Source of the DNA: Flammeovirgaceae bacterium
GTDB lineage: Bacteria > Bacteroidota > Bacteroidia > Cytophagales > Cyclobacteriaceae
Assembly: GCA_027487845.1 (NCBI GenBank)
Contig: JAIYCV010000026.1
Coordinates: 310,001-374,000 of the forward strand
Reading direction: 5' to 3'
DNA length: 64,000 nucleotides
The first letter of the stretch is position 1. Each line of letters starts with the position of its first letter. Made by a program: the position numbers and the translations under genes. The notes under the pieces are model-generated. The model did no database searches and was not told the origin of the DNA. It worked only from the letters and a program-made list of their open reading frames with translations. Positions 19,508 through 29,722 of the stretch are shown here, one piece after another.

Positions 19508-21415
19508 ATGAAAAATTCAATAATTTTTACGGTCGCATTGTTCGTATCGTTAAATGTTTTTGCCACTGACCTTAAATATCCGGTAAGCGAAATACCCGTT
19601 GAATTAAAAGAGAATGTTGATGTAGTTATCCGTGAAGACGAAATTAGATTTAAAATACTTGCCAAGAACAAGGCTACGCATTATGTGCATTATGTCGTAA
19701 CTATTTTCAACGAGAACGGAAACAATTACGCTAGTCAAGTGGTGGGTTACAACAAGCTTACCAAGGTTATTGATTTCAATGGATATGTTTATGATGCGTT
19801 AGGCAAGCAAACTAAAAGATTAAAAAACAATGAGATTTATGATCAGGCCTCTTTTGACGGATTTAGTCTTTATAGTGATCATCGCCTTAAAGCAGCAAAC
19901 CTATCGCAGGCTACCTACCCTTACACCGTTGAATTTGAATATGAGCTAGAACTTAAGTATTTGTATTCAATACCAGGTTCAGCCTTTGGTGGCGAGAAAA
20001 AATCAACCCAACATGCAACGTATCAATTAATATATCCTACAGATCTTAAACCTAATTACAAACTTCTAAATTTATCAAGCACCCCAAGGGTAGAAAAGAC
20101 AATTGATGGATACGAATCCGTTACGTGGAATTTTCTCAACATTATGCCCATGAAATTTGAAGCGTATGGACCAGATCACGAAGAATTAATTCCGCAAATA
20201 ATTGCGGCACCTAGCAAATTCGAATACGAGGGTTATGAAGGTGATATGACTTCTTGGAAGACTTATGGTCAATGGAATGCGCTACTGAATCAGCAAAGAG
20301 ACGACCTGCCCGAAGCCACTAAACTAAAAGTAAAAGAATTAACGAAAGGGTTAACTACGAACGAACAAAAGGCCAAGGCGATCTATGAATACTTGCAAAG
20401 TAAAACTCGCTACGTAAGTATTCAACTGGGAATAGGCGGGTTACAGCCTTTTCCTGCATCAATGGTAGATCAAACTGGTTACGGAGATTGTAAAGCGTTA
20501 TCAAATTATGCGATTGCAATGCTCAAAGAGGTTGGAGTTAAGGGTTATTATAGTATTATTCAGGCAGGTAGGGGCGAGGGTCACGTCCGCAAGGAGTTTC
20601 CTAGTCATCAATTCAATCATGTTCTTGTGTCAGTGCCTAATGGAAGAGATACCCTGTGGTTGGAATGCACAAGCCAAGCCAATCCGTTTGGTTATCAAGG
20701 TTCATTCACAGAAGATCGATTTGCTTTGCTCGTTACAGACCAAGGTGGGAAACTGGTGAAAACAATAAACTATTCACCCGAACAAAATAGCCAGTTAAGA
20801 ACTGCAGAGGTTGAGCTAGATGCCACCGGAAATGCAAAAGCTAAAATAAGAACCACAAATAAAGGCATTCAATATGAGAACGATGGGCTAGATAACGTAA
20901 TGAATAATGTAGACGATCAAAAAAAATGGATTCAGAACAATACTGAGATCCCGAATTTCAATATCAATTCTTTTTCAATGGTGGAGAAGAAAGACAAAAT
21001 TCCTTCCGCGATAGTCAGTCTTGACTTGACGCTCAACCGATATGCAACAGTTAGTGGAAAACGAATTTTTGTAGTGCCGAACTTAATGAACCGACTAACC
21101 AGAATACCTGAGAAAATGGCGGAACGGAAAACGGATGTTGTACGAACCACAAATTACCTTGATTTAGATACGATTAAGTTCACAATTCCAGAGAATCTCT
21201 ATCCGGAGTTTCTTCCCGAACCCATCAAAATCAATTCTAAGTTTGGCGAGTATGAAGCAAACTTTAAGTTCGATGCAGGCAAAGTAATCTATACCCGTAG
21301 AATGAAGGTATGGAAATGTCGATTGCCCAAAGAAACATACAATGAACTGGTCGATTTTTATAAAAATGTTAACAGAGCAGATAACACCAAGTTGGTGTTT
21401 CTAAATAAGACCTGA
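19508..21415 (+). CDS. DUF3857 / transglutaminase-like domain secreted protein
   Basis: 635 aa; AKAIYEYLQSKTRYVSIQLGIGGLQPFPASMVDQTGYGDCKALSNYAIAMLKEVGVKGYY, HQFNHVLVSV. Confidence 0.88.
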   Translation: MKNSIIFTVALFVSLNVFATDLKYPVSEIPVELKENVDVVIREDEIRFKILAKNKATHYVHYVVTIFNENGNNYASQVVGYNKLTKVIDFNGYVYDALGKQTKRLKNNEIYDQASFDGFSLYSDHRLKAANLSQATYPYTVEFEYELELKYLYSIPGSAFGGEKKSTQHATYQLIYPTDLKPNYKLLNLSSTPRVEKTIDGYESVTWNFLNIMPMKFEAYGPDHEELIPQIIAAPSKFEYEGYEGDMTSWKTYGQWNALLNQQRDDLPEATKLKVKELTKGLTTNEQKAKAIYEYLQSKTRYVSIQLGIGGLQPFPASMVDQTGYGDCKALSNYAIAMLKEVGVKGYYSIIQAGRGEGHVRKEFPSHQFNHVLVSVPNGRDTLWLECTSQANPFGYQGSFTEDRFALLVTDQGGKLVKTINYSPEQNSQLRTAEVELDATGNAKAKIRTTNKGIQYENDGLDNVMNNVDDQKKWIQNNTEIPNFNINSFSMVEKKDKIPSAIVSLDLTLNRYATVSGKRIFVVPNLMNRLTRIPEKMAERKTDVVRTTNYLDLDTIKFTIPENLYPEFLPEPIKINSKFGEYEANFKFDAGKVIYTRRMKVWKCRLPKETYNELVDFYKNVNRADNTKLVFLNKT

Positions 21416-21416
21416 T

Positions 21417-22223
21417 CTATTTTATCGGGGCGTTTGCTTCCTTCGCCATCACATTGTAAACAATCTTGTCAGCCAGGCGTGGAAGCCATTTGTTGAGGAA
21501 AACAATTAATTTTCCCTGGGTCGTTAATATCAATTGAGATTTTCTATTTACGGTAGCATTGTAAATATGCAAAGCACATTCTTCGGAAGTCATCATTTTG
21601 GCTTCTTCTCTGGGAGACTCACCCTGTGTTGTCCCATCTTTGGTAAGCGATCTCTTCCTGATGTTGGACGCGGTAAATCCCGGACAAGCTGTTAGTACAT
21701 GGACATCTTTTTTCAAAAGTTCCGTGCGCAGCACTTCAAGAAATCCATTGAGTCCAAATTTAGAGGCGGAGTAGCCTGTTCGCCCGGGCAGACCTCTAAA
21801 CCCAGCAATAGAAGAAATACCCACAATAGAACCTTTATTCTTCTCGATTTCTGGCAAACAATATTTTGTTGCATATAGCACGCCATAAAAATTGACGTCC
21901 ATTACTTTTTTTACTACATCAAGTTCTACTTCGCTAAATAACGCGCGCATGGAAATACCCGCATTGTTAATTAAAACATCAATTTTGCCGAATCTATAAA
22001 TAGCCTCCATGGCCATTTTTCTATTGTCTTCTTCTTTACTTACATCAGCTTGAAATCCAAAAACAGTAATTCCTCTTTTTGAAAGTTTATCAACTGCATT
22101 GTCAAGGTCTTCTTTATTGCGGCCAGTGATTAATATTTTAGATCCTTCTTTTCCAAACTGATCGGCCAACGCCAATCCAATTCCCGAAGAACCGCCAGTT
22201 ATGACGACAACCTTGTCTTTCAT
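21417..22223 (-). CDS. short-chain dehydrogenase/reductase (SDR)
   Basis: 268 aa; TGGSSGIGLALA, NNAGIS, YSASKFGLNGF. Confidence 0.92.
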   Translation of the reverse strand: MKDKVVVITGGSSGIGLALADQFGKEGSKILITGRNKEDLDNAVDKLSKRGITVFGFQADVSKEEDNRKMAMEAIYRFGKIDVLINNAGISMRALFSEVELDVVKKVMDVNFYGVLYATKYCLPEIEKNKGSIVGISSIAGFRGLPGRTGYSASKFGLNGFLEVLRTELLKKDVHVLTACPGFTASNIRKRSLTKDGTTQGESPREEAKMMTSEECALHIYNATVNRKSQLILTTQGKLIVFLNKWLPRLADKIVYNVMAKEANAPIK

Positions 22224-22231
22224 AAGTTAAT

Positions 22232-25171
22232 CTATGCTAATAATTGTTCGATGTCGCTGCGTGAGATGGACTTTACAATACTCTCCTCATTACTTATCAA
22301 GCCCTCCGATAATTTCAGCTTATTTTTTTGCAGTACAAGTATTTTTTCTTCCACACTATTTCTTGTTATGAACTTGTAGGTAAACACCTTTCTCTTTTGC
22401 CCAATCCGATGAGCCCTGTCAATAGCTTGCGCTTCTACTGCGGGGTTCCACCAAGGGTCGAGAATAAAGACGTAATCTGCCTCGGTCAGATTTAGTCCCA
22501 ACCCGCCAGCTTTTATGGAGATCAAGAATACCTTCAAATCCTGATCTTTATTAAATTTTTCAACCTGATCTTGTCTGTCGCTGGTGGATCCATCCAAATA
22601 AGCAAAACGAATTTTTTTGGTTAATAAAACCTGCTTCACTATTTCTAAATGCTTTACAAATTGACTGAACACTAAGAGCTTGTGTCCTTCCGCAATAGCG
22701 CTTTCCAATTTATGAATAACGTCTTCCAGCTTTCCGGAAGTGCCTGTGTATTCAAGATCAACCATCTTAGGATGATTTGAAATCTGCCTTAACTTCGTAA
22801 GCCCTTCCAGAATAGTCATGCGGCTGCTGCCAATACCTTCTTTATCGATCAGGTCGAGTATCTTATGCCGATAGAATGATTTTGCTTCCTCATACTTCTC
22901 CGCTTGTTCTGGAGACATATCGGTATAATGAATGTTTTCTACTTTCTCGGGAAGCTCCGTTGCAACCTGCGATTTTAATCTTCGAAGAATAAAAGGTTTA
23001 ATAATTGCGTTGAGCTTTTTTGTCTTCAATTCGTCATGCTTTTTTTCTATCGGAATTTGGTATTCGTTCTTAAAAAAAGTTTGGCCGCCTAATAAACCTG
23101 GGTTGATGAACGTCATTTGTGACCACAAGTCAAGTGTAGTGTTTTCTAACGGGGTTCCTGTTAACGTAACCTTGTAGCGCGAGCGCAATTGCATTACTGC
23201 TTTGGCGATATTTGAAGTGGGATTTTTAATTACTTGAGATTCATCTAGTATTATATAATTGAAATAGAAATTCTGGAGCAAATCAATATCCAATCGGGTA
23301 ATACCATAAGAGGTAAGAAGAACATCATACTTCCCGAATTTTGAGGTGTCTTTACTTCGAAACGTGCCCGTATAAGTGAGTATCTTCAGGTTGGGTGCAA
23401 ACTTTTTAGCTTCCATCTCCCAATTGTAGATCAACGAGGTAGGCATTACTAACAAACTTGTGCCTGTTTCACCCTTTTCTTTTTCAGATTGCAATAGCGC
23501 AAGTGTTTGCACGGTTTTACCCAAGCCCATGTCATCCGCCAAACAACCACCTAAGTGAAACTCATTTAAAAAACGGAGCCAGTTATAGCCTGCCTTTTGA
23601 TAAGGTCGCAGCTTACCAGTAAAGTCTTTAGGAAGCGGATACTCTTTAATGCCGGTAAACGACTCAAGGTGACGAAGCTTATCGCTCATATGAACCTTTG
23701 CAAGATTACCTTCTTGAAGTTCTTTTAATAGGTTAAGGTGATGTTTTCTCAGTACCGGCTTTTCGTGATCGCCAGTGGTTTCGCTAAGGGCGAATAGATC
23801 GCCATATTTTATCAACCAAGCATCTGGAATAATTGCTATCTCGCCATTGGGTAGCTTGAACTCCACTTTCTTTTTCAAGATAAGTTTTCTAAGTTCCTTA
23901 AAGGAGATTTCAAATTCGCCAAAACGTATTTTTGCATGAATATCAAACCAGTCGATTCCTTCTTTTACTTCAAGTTCAATAACCGCTTTGCCAACGAAAT
24001 ATTTCTTATCACTTTTTTCGGGTTGGCTTACTTCAAATCCAAGATTGAGGAGGTTTACTCTGTTTTCATTGAGCCAAGAAAACGCATGCGCTTTTTCAAC
24101 AGCCGTTCTAAATCCTTTAAGAGGAAGCCCTATTTTTATTAATGTTTGAGCAAATTTTTTCTCGAGATCAACATTTCTTTTAATACGATGGAAAACGTAA
24201 TCGTTATCTTTTTTTTCCATCGTTACGCTTACCATTCCGAAGGCATCACCCTTGAAGCGGTGCTTTCCATACTTGAATGAAAGATCAAAAACTATCTTGC
24301 CTGTTTCATCCTCAGGCGAAGCCTGGTGTTCTTCAAACAAGGAAGGAACGTTTTTTGCACTCGCTGGCGCCAATTCAGAAATAGAAAGAATAGGATGAGG
24401 ATCGAACGTGCTTTTTACTATTTCAAAACCTTGCGCTTCAATATCATCAAATGAAGCGATAAGCGGTGCAACAAAACGGTTATAATAAGTTTCTTCTAAA
24501 TTTTTGGGAATAATAACAAACTTCTTGCTTAGAAAAGGCTGAAGTTTTCTGCCATCTACATTTTTCTCAAAACCGTACAACTTCCCATTGGCCACCATCC
24601 AGGCTGGGCTTTTACAGACCAAATAGGCGGCAGCGTTAGGCAATTCTATCTTCTTATCTCCGCACGTCAAAGTAGGGTAATACTGCGTGCTTTCTTCACC
24701 CCTGATAAAATGAAATTGAATAGATGCTTTCTTTTCAACTACTTCTACTCTTCTCCAAGTGGGCTCACCATCGTTGCCCATTTCAAAAAGCATTTTGCCT
24801 TTTATTTTTTCTAACACGGCAGATCTGCGTTTCTCCAGATACAGCTCTATTTGTTCTTGTACCAGTTCGTCTCCTTTGGCCTTGTTGAAAATTTTGCTGA
24901 AGTATTCTTCCGGCTTCATTACCTTTTTAGAAAAATGCCTCAAAACGGCATCTTGGCTCATGCTCGTCATGATGTCTACTAATTCGTAATCGCGGTCATC
25001 CATACCTTTCGAGAATTCACGCGCATTTTTTGTGGAGATATTCTGGTGTTGAAATGTAAGCCTTCCTTTTTCGTCAAGGTGCACAATGTAAGATTCAAAA
25101 ATGAAGCCTAAATACTCATGCTGAAACACGGAGTAAACAATTTGAAACGGCTGCGCTGCAGATACCTTCAT
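22232..25171 (-). CDS. SNF2-family DEAD/DEAH helicase
   Basis: 979 aa; DDMGLGKTVQTLALL, LDESQVIKNP, TGTPLENTTLDLWSQM, LISIKAGGLGLNLTEADYVFILDPWWNPAVEAQAIDRAHRIGQ. Confidence 0.95.
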   Translation of the reverse strand: MKVSAAQPFQIVYSVFQHEYLGFIFESYIVHLDEKGRLTFQHQNISTKNAREFSKGMDDRDYELVDIMTSMSQDAVLRHFSKKVMKPEEYFSKIFNKAKGDELVQEQIELYLEKRRSAVLEKIKGKMLFEMGNDGEPTWRRVEVVEKKASIQFHFIRGEESTQYYPTLTCGDKKIELPNAAAYLVCKSPAWMVANGKLYGFEKNVDGRKLQPFLSKKFVIIPKNLEETYYNRFVAPLIASFDDIEAQGFEIVKSTFDPHPILSISELAPASAKNVPSLFEEHQASPEDETGKIVFDLSFKYGKHRFKGDAFGMVSVTMEKKDNDYVFHRIKRNVDLEKKFAQTLIKIGLPLKGFRTAVEKAHAFSWLNENRVNLLNLGFEVSQPEKSDKKYFVGKAVIELEVKEGIDWFDIHAKIRFGEFEISFKELRKLILKKKVEFKLPNGEIAIIPDAWLIKYGDLFALSETTGDHEKPVLRKHHLNLLKELQEGNLAKVHMSDKLRHLESFTGIKEYPLPKDFTGKLRPYQKAGYNWLRFLNEFHLGGCLADDMGLGKTVQTLALLQSEKEKGETGTSLLVMPTSLIYNWEMEAKKFAPNLKILTYTGTFRSKDTSKFGKYDVLLTSYGITRLDIDLLQNFYFNYIILDESQVIKNPTSNIAKAVMQLRSRYKVTLTGTPLENTTLDLWSQMTFINPGLLGGQTFFKNEYQIPIEKKHDELKTKKLNAIIKPFILRRLKSQVATELPEKVENIHYTDMSPEQAEKYEEAKSFYRHKILDLIDKEGIGSSRMTILEGLTKLRQISNHPKMVDLEYTGTSGKLEDVIHKLESAIAEGHKLLVFSQFVKHLEIVKQVLLTKKIRFAYLDGSTSDRQDQVEKFNKDQDLKVFLISIKAGGLGLNLTEADYVFILDPWWNPAVEAQAIDRAHRIGQKRKVFTYKFITRNSVEEKILVLQKNKLKLSEGLISNEESIVKSISRSDIEQLLA

Positions 25172-25336
25172 CGCTCTATTCTACCTCGGCTGTTATATTT
25201 TAAAATAGCGAGCTAAAGACACGCCAATTGACAACTTTAGCCTAATTTCAAAATTAGCCGAATGGCAATTTAGGTATTAATTATTAAATAAAATCTTGAA
25301 AAAGCGCGGATATCCTACATTCTAATTACCTAGCTT

Positions 25337-26563
25337 TTACTTAATGCTGCTTTTTCCTACTCCTTTCGAAGCTGTTATTGCAGGATAAATAGACACAACG
25401 AAAGTTATACCAACAATCAGTACCGACACATAAACAAAATCCGTCAGTTTCATTTTTACAGGGTAGTCGGAGATAACTCCATTTGCCACTCCCATTCCGA
25501 TAAGCCCAAATTGATCTTGCGCCATGCAAACCAACGCCCCCACAGAAAGACCAATACCAGCACCTATAAAAGCAATTAGCGCACCTTCATTCAGAAAAAT
25601 ACTTTTTACCAAACGTTGACTTGCGCCTAACGCACCCAAAATAGCAATGTCTTTTTTCTTCTCAATGGTAAGCATCATCAATGAAAAGAAAATATTGATT
25701 GCGCTGATGGCAATCAAAAGGGCTAATGCTAAAAAAGTAAACAATTTTTCAAACTGCAAAAGTCTAAATATATCCTTGTGCTGTTCTTTATTTGTAAATA
25801 CATTAAATCTATTACCGAGTATTTTTTTGATATCTGCTTGCACCGTTAACACATCGGTAGTGGATGTTGTCTTGATTTCAAGTGAAGTGCGTTTATTGCC
25901 ATAGTCGAGTAACTCTCGCACGAAATCAAGTGGCATAAAAATATAGTTTTCATCGTAATTTTTTTCGATACTAAAAACGCCTCCCGGCAATATATTTCGC
26001 TGAGAATAAAGCTGTGATGGATTAATGGTCGAAGCTTTCAGGTTTTTGATGTAAAAGACCTGGAGTGGGTAAAGATTATCTTCCAGTGAAGCTGATAAAA
26101 TATGTTTTACTGTTTGCCCCAGAATGGCATAGTTTACACCTTTATCATGAAACTTTAAATTCCCTTCTACGATGTTGCTATCCAACCGATGATGATCAAT
26201 AAAATTGTCTGCGACACCCTTTATTATAACCACCATCTCAGATTCTCGATAACGGATGTAGGCGTAGTCCTCTATTACTTCTGTCACAATCTTTACACCG
26301 TTAATTGCCTCCAGTTTTTTAATCAACAGGCTATCTACTTCGAACGATTTGCCTCTTACTAATTCTACTTTGAGCTCCGGATCGAAGGAACTATAAAGCG
26401 ATTGTAAAATTTCTTGAAGGCCGTTAAAAACGGATAGTACAATTACCAATGCGGCTGTTGCTACAGCCACACCTGCCATTGAAAGCAGAGAAATTACATT
26501 AATGAAGCTTTTCTTACGCGTAGAAATAAAGTAACGCTTCGCTATAAAAAATGGTAAGTTCAT
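25337..26563 (-). CDS. FtsX/LolC-like ABC transporter permease
   Basis: 408 aa; N-terminal FIAKRYFISTRKKSFINVISLLSMAGVAVATAALVIVLSVFNGL, C-terminal FtsX-type TMs. Confidence 0.9.
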   Translation of the reverse strand: MNLPFFIAKRYFISTRKKSFINVISLLSMAGVAVATAALVIVLSVFNGLQEILQSLYSSFDPELKVELVRGKSFEVDSLLIKKLEAINGVKIVTEVIEDYAYIRYRESEMVVIIKGVADNFIDHHRLDSNIVEGNLKFHDKGVNYAILGQTVKHILSASLEDNLYPLQVFYIKNLKASTINPSQLYSQRNILPGGVFSIEKNYDENYIFMPLDFVRELLDYGNKRTSLEIKTTSTTDVLTVQADIKKILGNRFNVFTNKEQHKDIFRLLQFEKLFTFLALALLIAISAINIFFSLMMLTIEKKKDIAILGALGASQRLVKSIFLNEGALIAFIGAGIGLSVGALVCMAQDQFGLIGMGVANGVISDYPVKMKLTDFVYVSVLIVGITFVVSIYPAITASKGVGKSSIK

Positions 26564-26573
26564 ACCGCCAAGG

Positions 26574-26951
26574 CTATTCCCCTTTTTTTGTCGATTCAGA
26601 AGGGATTTTCAGGCTTTCGATGAGCGCGTCCATCTTGGTTGCTTGTTCCTGAAGTTCGTCAATGAAAAAAACTAAATCTGGAATTACCCTTACCTGTTTT
26701 CTTATTTTATCTCCCAGTGCTTTTCTTATTTCACTTTTGTGAGCATTAATTTTATCTAAAACTGCTTGCTTATCTTGCACGAGCATCATGCTAACGTAAA
26801 CGCGCGCGATTCCCAAGTCAGGGCTAACCAGCACATCTGATATTGTAATAAAGGCATTTCCTAGAAAGCCTCGTTTATCCTGCTGAAAAATATCACTTAG
26901 TTCTTTTAGTACAAGCTTGCTAAACTTTTGTTGACGTATTGATCCGCTCAT
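26574..26951 (-). CDS. rbfA: 30S ribosome-binding factor A
   Basis: 125 aa; RQQKFSKLVLKELSDIFQ, ITISDVLVSPDLGIARVYVSMM, VRVIPDLVFFIDE. Confidence 0.93.
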   Translation of the reverse strand: MSGSIRQQKFSKLVLKELSDIFQQDKRGFLGNAFITISDVLVSPDLGIARVYVSMMLVQDKQAVLDKINAHKSEIRKALGDKIRKQVRVIPDLVFFIDELQEQATKMDALIESLKIPSESTKKGE

Positions 26952-27025
26952 TTGGTAAAGATATAAGTTTAAATTATAAAGTTAAGGTTTCCCGATTGTT
27001 CTAACTTTGAGTTTTTGCTATTTGT

Positions 27026-28420
27026 ATGCTGCGTTTCTTTAAGTTAAATGACCCGTACCGCCTTTTAGTTTTAGTTTTTATTTTAACCGTTTTTTCGTTG
27101 CCTACTTTGATTTTCCAGTCAGAAGTAACGATTCAAGAGCTAAAAATAATGTTGATTGGCGAGGCATTAGTGGAGGGTAAAATGCTCTACGCAGAACTTT
27201 TTGATTCTACAGGTCCATTGAGTTCCATCTTTTTTGGTTTTGTAAATTGGCTTTGCGGCCATTCTATTTTTGGCAGAAAGCTAGTCGCGCTTGTGCTCAT
27301 TTTTGCAAAAGCATCATTCTTTGCCATAATTTTGATTAGAAACAAAGCATATACTGAAAGCACTTATCTCCCAGCTTTAATTGTTGGTATTCTCTGCTTT
27401 TTGTCTTTTGACTTTCTATCAATTACACCTGAATTACTAGGTTCTATATTCCTGCTAATGGCCATCAACAATCTTTTTAAAGAAATAGAATTTAAGATTC
27501 AACGAGACGAAATTGTTTTAAATCTTGGAATTTACATTGGGGTGGCCTCGCTCTTCTTGTTCTCGTTTTCAATATTTTTGATTGCCTCTATTGTTATCTT
27601 GTTAATCTATACGCGAATTGATTTTAGAAAATACGTTCTTCTAATCATAGGCTTCGGGCTGCCCCATGTGTTTCTGATCTGTTTTTATTTTTATAACAAT
27701 GAGTTTGACATGCTCTTGCAGAACTTTTATTACCCAAATTTGACTGTTGGAGGAAGTGTTTTAGTGTCGCCTAAAACACTTATTATTCTTCTAACAATAC
27801 CTTTTATTTTTCTTGTACTGGCATTCTTGAAACTCAACACCGAGGGGCGATTTACAAAGTATCAATCACAATTATCGCAGGTCATGTTTTTGTGGATGGC
27901 TTTCGCTTTGATTCACATTTTAATTGCAAAAGAATTGACCCCCCATAGCTTTATCATTTTCGTGCCAAGTTTCGCGTACTTTATTAGCCATTACTTTTTA
28001 TTAGTTAAACGAAGAAAGTTGGCTGAATATTTACTTGGATTTTTTTTAGTCGGTGTTATTGGAATAGCCACCTTCGCCATGTTCAGATCAATACCTGGTG
28101 TTTCGTATGAAAGTATGTTTGCAAAAAAGTCCCAAGTTTCGTTCCAGAATAAGAAAATAATGATTCTCAAAGATGGACTAGAAGATTATCAGTCGAATAA
28201 ATTAGCTGGATATTTTTTAGACTGGGAGCTTTCTAAAGTGGTGGTGGATGAGCCAGATTACTACGAACACGTTATTCTTATGAAGGAAATGTTTGACAGC
28301 GATGCGCCTGAAATAATAATAGATCCACAAGACAAGATGAAAGTTTTCTTTAACCGAATTCCGGCCATTTCCGATCTTTATAAACGAGATGGGGATGTTT
28401 ACGTCAAAATCAACAACTAA
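27026..28420 (+). CDS. multi-pass membrane protein, possibly DUF6427-like
   Basis: 464 aa; about ten hydrophobic segments; no catalytic motif recognised. Confidence 0.6.
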   Translation: MLRFFKLNDPYRLLVLVFILTVFSLPTLIFQSEVTIQELKIMLIGEALVEGKMLYAELFDSTGPLSSIFFGFVNWLCGHSIFGRKLVALVLIFAKASFFAIILIRNKAYTESTYLPALIVGILCFLSFDFLSITPELLGSIFLLMAINNLFKEIEFKIQRDEIVLNLGIYIGVASLFLFSFSIFLIASIVILLIYTRIDFRKYVLLIIGFGLPHVFLICFYFYNNEFDMLLQNFYYPNLTVGGSVLVSPKTLIILLTIPFIFLVLAFLKLNTEGRFTKYQSQLSQVMFLWMAFALIHILIAKELTPHSFIIFVPSFAYFISHYFLLVKRRKLAEYLLGFFLVGVIGIATFAMFRSIPGVSYESMFAKKSQVSFQNKKIMILKDGLEDYQSNKLAGYFLDWELSKVVVDEPDYYEHVILMKEMFDSDAPEIIIDPQDKMKVFFNRIPAISDLYKRDGDVYVKINN

Positions 28421-28844
28421 TTTTATTCACCCTTTTTTCGTGCCGACCGCCTTCGAAGGGTGATTGAATAAATTTATCCATAATAGTTGTGGCCAATTCA
28501 AGCGAAACATAGCGTGCTGGTATGCAAAGCACATTTGCATTGTTGTGCCCACGAGCAAGAATTGCCAAGCCTTCTTGCCAACAGATAGCAGCCCTAATGC
28601 CTTGGTGCTTATTGGCGGTAATAGCTACTCCATTTGCGCTTCCGCAAATTAAGATACCTAGATCAAATTCTTTTTTTTCAACTGCTTTTGCAACAGGGTG
28701 AGCAAAGTCTGGGTAATCTGCAGAGTCGACAGAATAAGTACCGAAATCTTTGAAGACATGATTATTCTTTTTTAACCAAGTGATAAGTGCTTCTTTATAT
28801 TCGAATCCTGCATGGTCACTTCCAATAGCAATAGATGGGGTCAT
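28410..28844 (-). CDS. rpiB: ribose 5-phosphate isomerase B
   Basis: 144 aa; IAIGSDHAGFEYKEAL, DYPDFAHPVA, LICGSANGVAITANKHQGIRAA. Confidence 0.95.
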   Translation of the reverse strand: MTPSIAIGSDHAGFEYKEALITWLKKNNHVFKDFGTYSVDSADYPDFAHPVAKAVEKKEFDLGILICGSANGVAITANKHQGIRAAICWQEGLAILARGHNNANVLCIPARYVSLELATTIMDKFIQSPFEGGRHEKRVNKISC

Positions 28845-28849
28845 AGTCT

Positions 28850-29686
28850 CTAGAGTTGGTCAGCTCGTACTTCTTGTTCTTCTAATTTTCGCTGCTTTCG
28901 CACCACTATGGCAGAGATGATGATACTAATTTCAAAAAGGAAATAAAGTGGTGTTGAGATTAACATCATGCTAAACGGGTCTGGCGATGGTGTAACCACA
29001 GCTCCTAAAATGAGGATAACAACAATGGCGTGCTTACGGAACTTGCGCATAAATTGCGGAGTAAGCATGCCTACTTTAGTCATAAAATAAACAACCACCG
29101 GAAATTGAAATAGCAATCCACTGCCTATTACCATACCCACAACCGTAGACACATAGGAGGTAATGTCAAACTCGTTCTTAATCATATCGCTAATGGAATA
29201 GCTGGCTAAAAACCAGATCGTCATGGGCGATAAAATGAAGTATCCAAACGCTACTCCTAGCAAAAAAAGAAACGTTACCGCAGTGACTGCACCACTTGAG
29301 TTTTTCTTTTCATTCTGTTTAAGCCCTGGTTTTATAAAACTCCAAATTTGCCAAAAAACGTAAGGGAAGGCAACAATGAGCCCTATTACAACAGAGGCCG
29401 TAATTGACATCATAAACTGCCCCGTCATGTTTCTGCTTTGCACGATAAAGTCAAACGGTTGTGCACATAAAGATTCTTCAGCACCTACCAGTTTGCCAAA
29501 CTGGCACATGTACTTGAATGTAGGGAAATTAATGCGGGCAGGCGCAAAAACAATGTTCTCAAAAATCCAACGAATATTGATGAACGCCACGATCATCCCA
29601 ACTCCAATTGCAATAACCGATTTAACCACATGCCAACGTAACTCCTCTAAATGATCGAGGAATGACATTTCTTTTTCTTCACTCAT
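28850..29686 (-). CDS. tatC: Sec-independent protein translocase TatC
   Basis: 278 aa; MSFLDHLEELRWHVVKS, PYVFWQIWSFIKPGLKQNEKK, ILGAVVTPSPDPFSMML. Confidence 0.95.
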   Translation of the reverse strand: MSEEKEMSFLDHLEELRWHVVKSVIAIGVGMIVAFINIRWIFENIVFAPARINFPTFKYMCQFGKLVGAEESLCAQPFDFIVQSRNMTGQFMMSITASVVIGLIVAFPYVFWQIWSFIKPGLKQNEKKNSSGAVTAVTFLFLLGVAFGYFILSPMTIWFLASYSISDMIKNEFDITSYVSTVVGMVIGSGLLFQFPVVVYFMTKVGMLTPQFMRKFRKHAIVVILILGAVVTPSPDPFSMMLISTPLYFLFEISIIISAIVVRKQRKLEEQEVRADQL

Positions 29687-29722
29687 TCTTTAAGTTAATG
29701 ATTTTGGTTTTCTTGTAAACGG

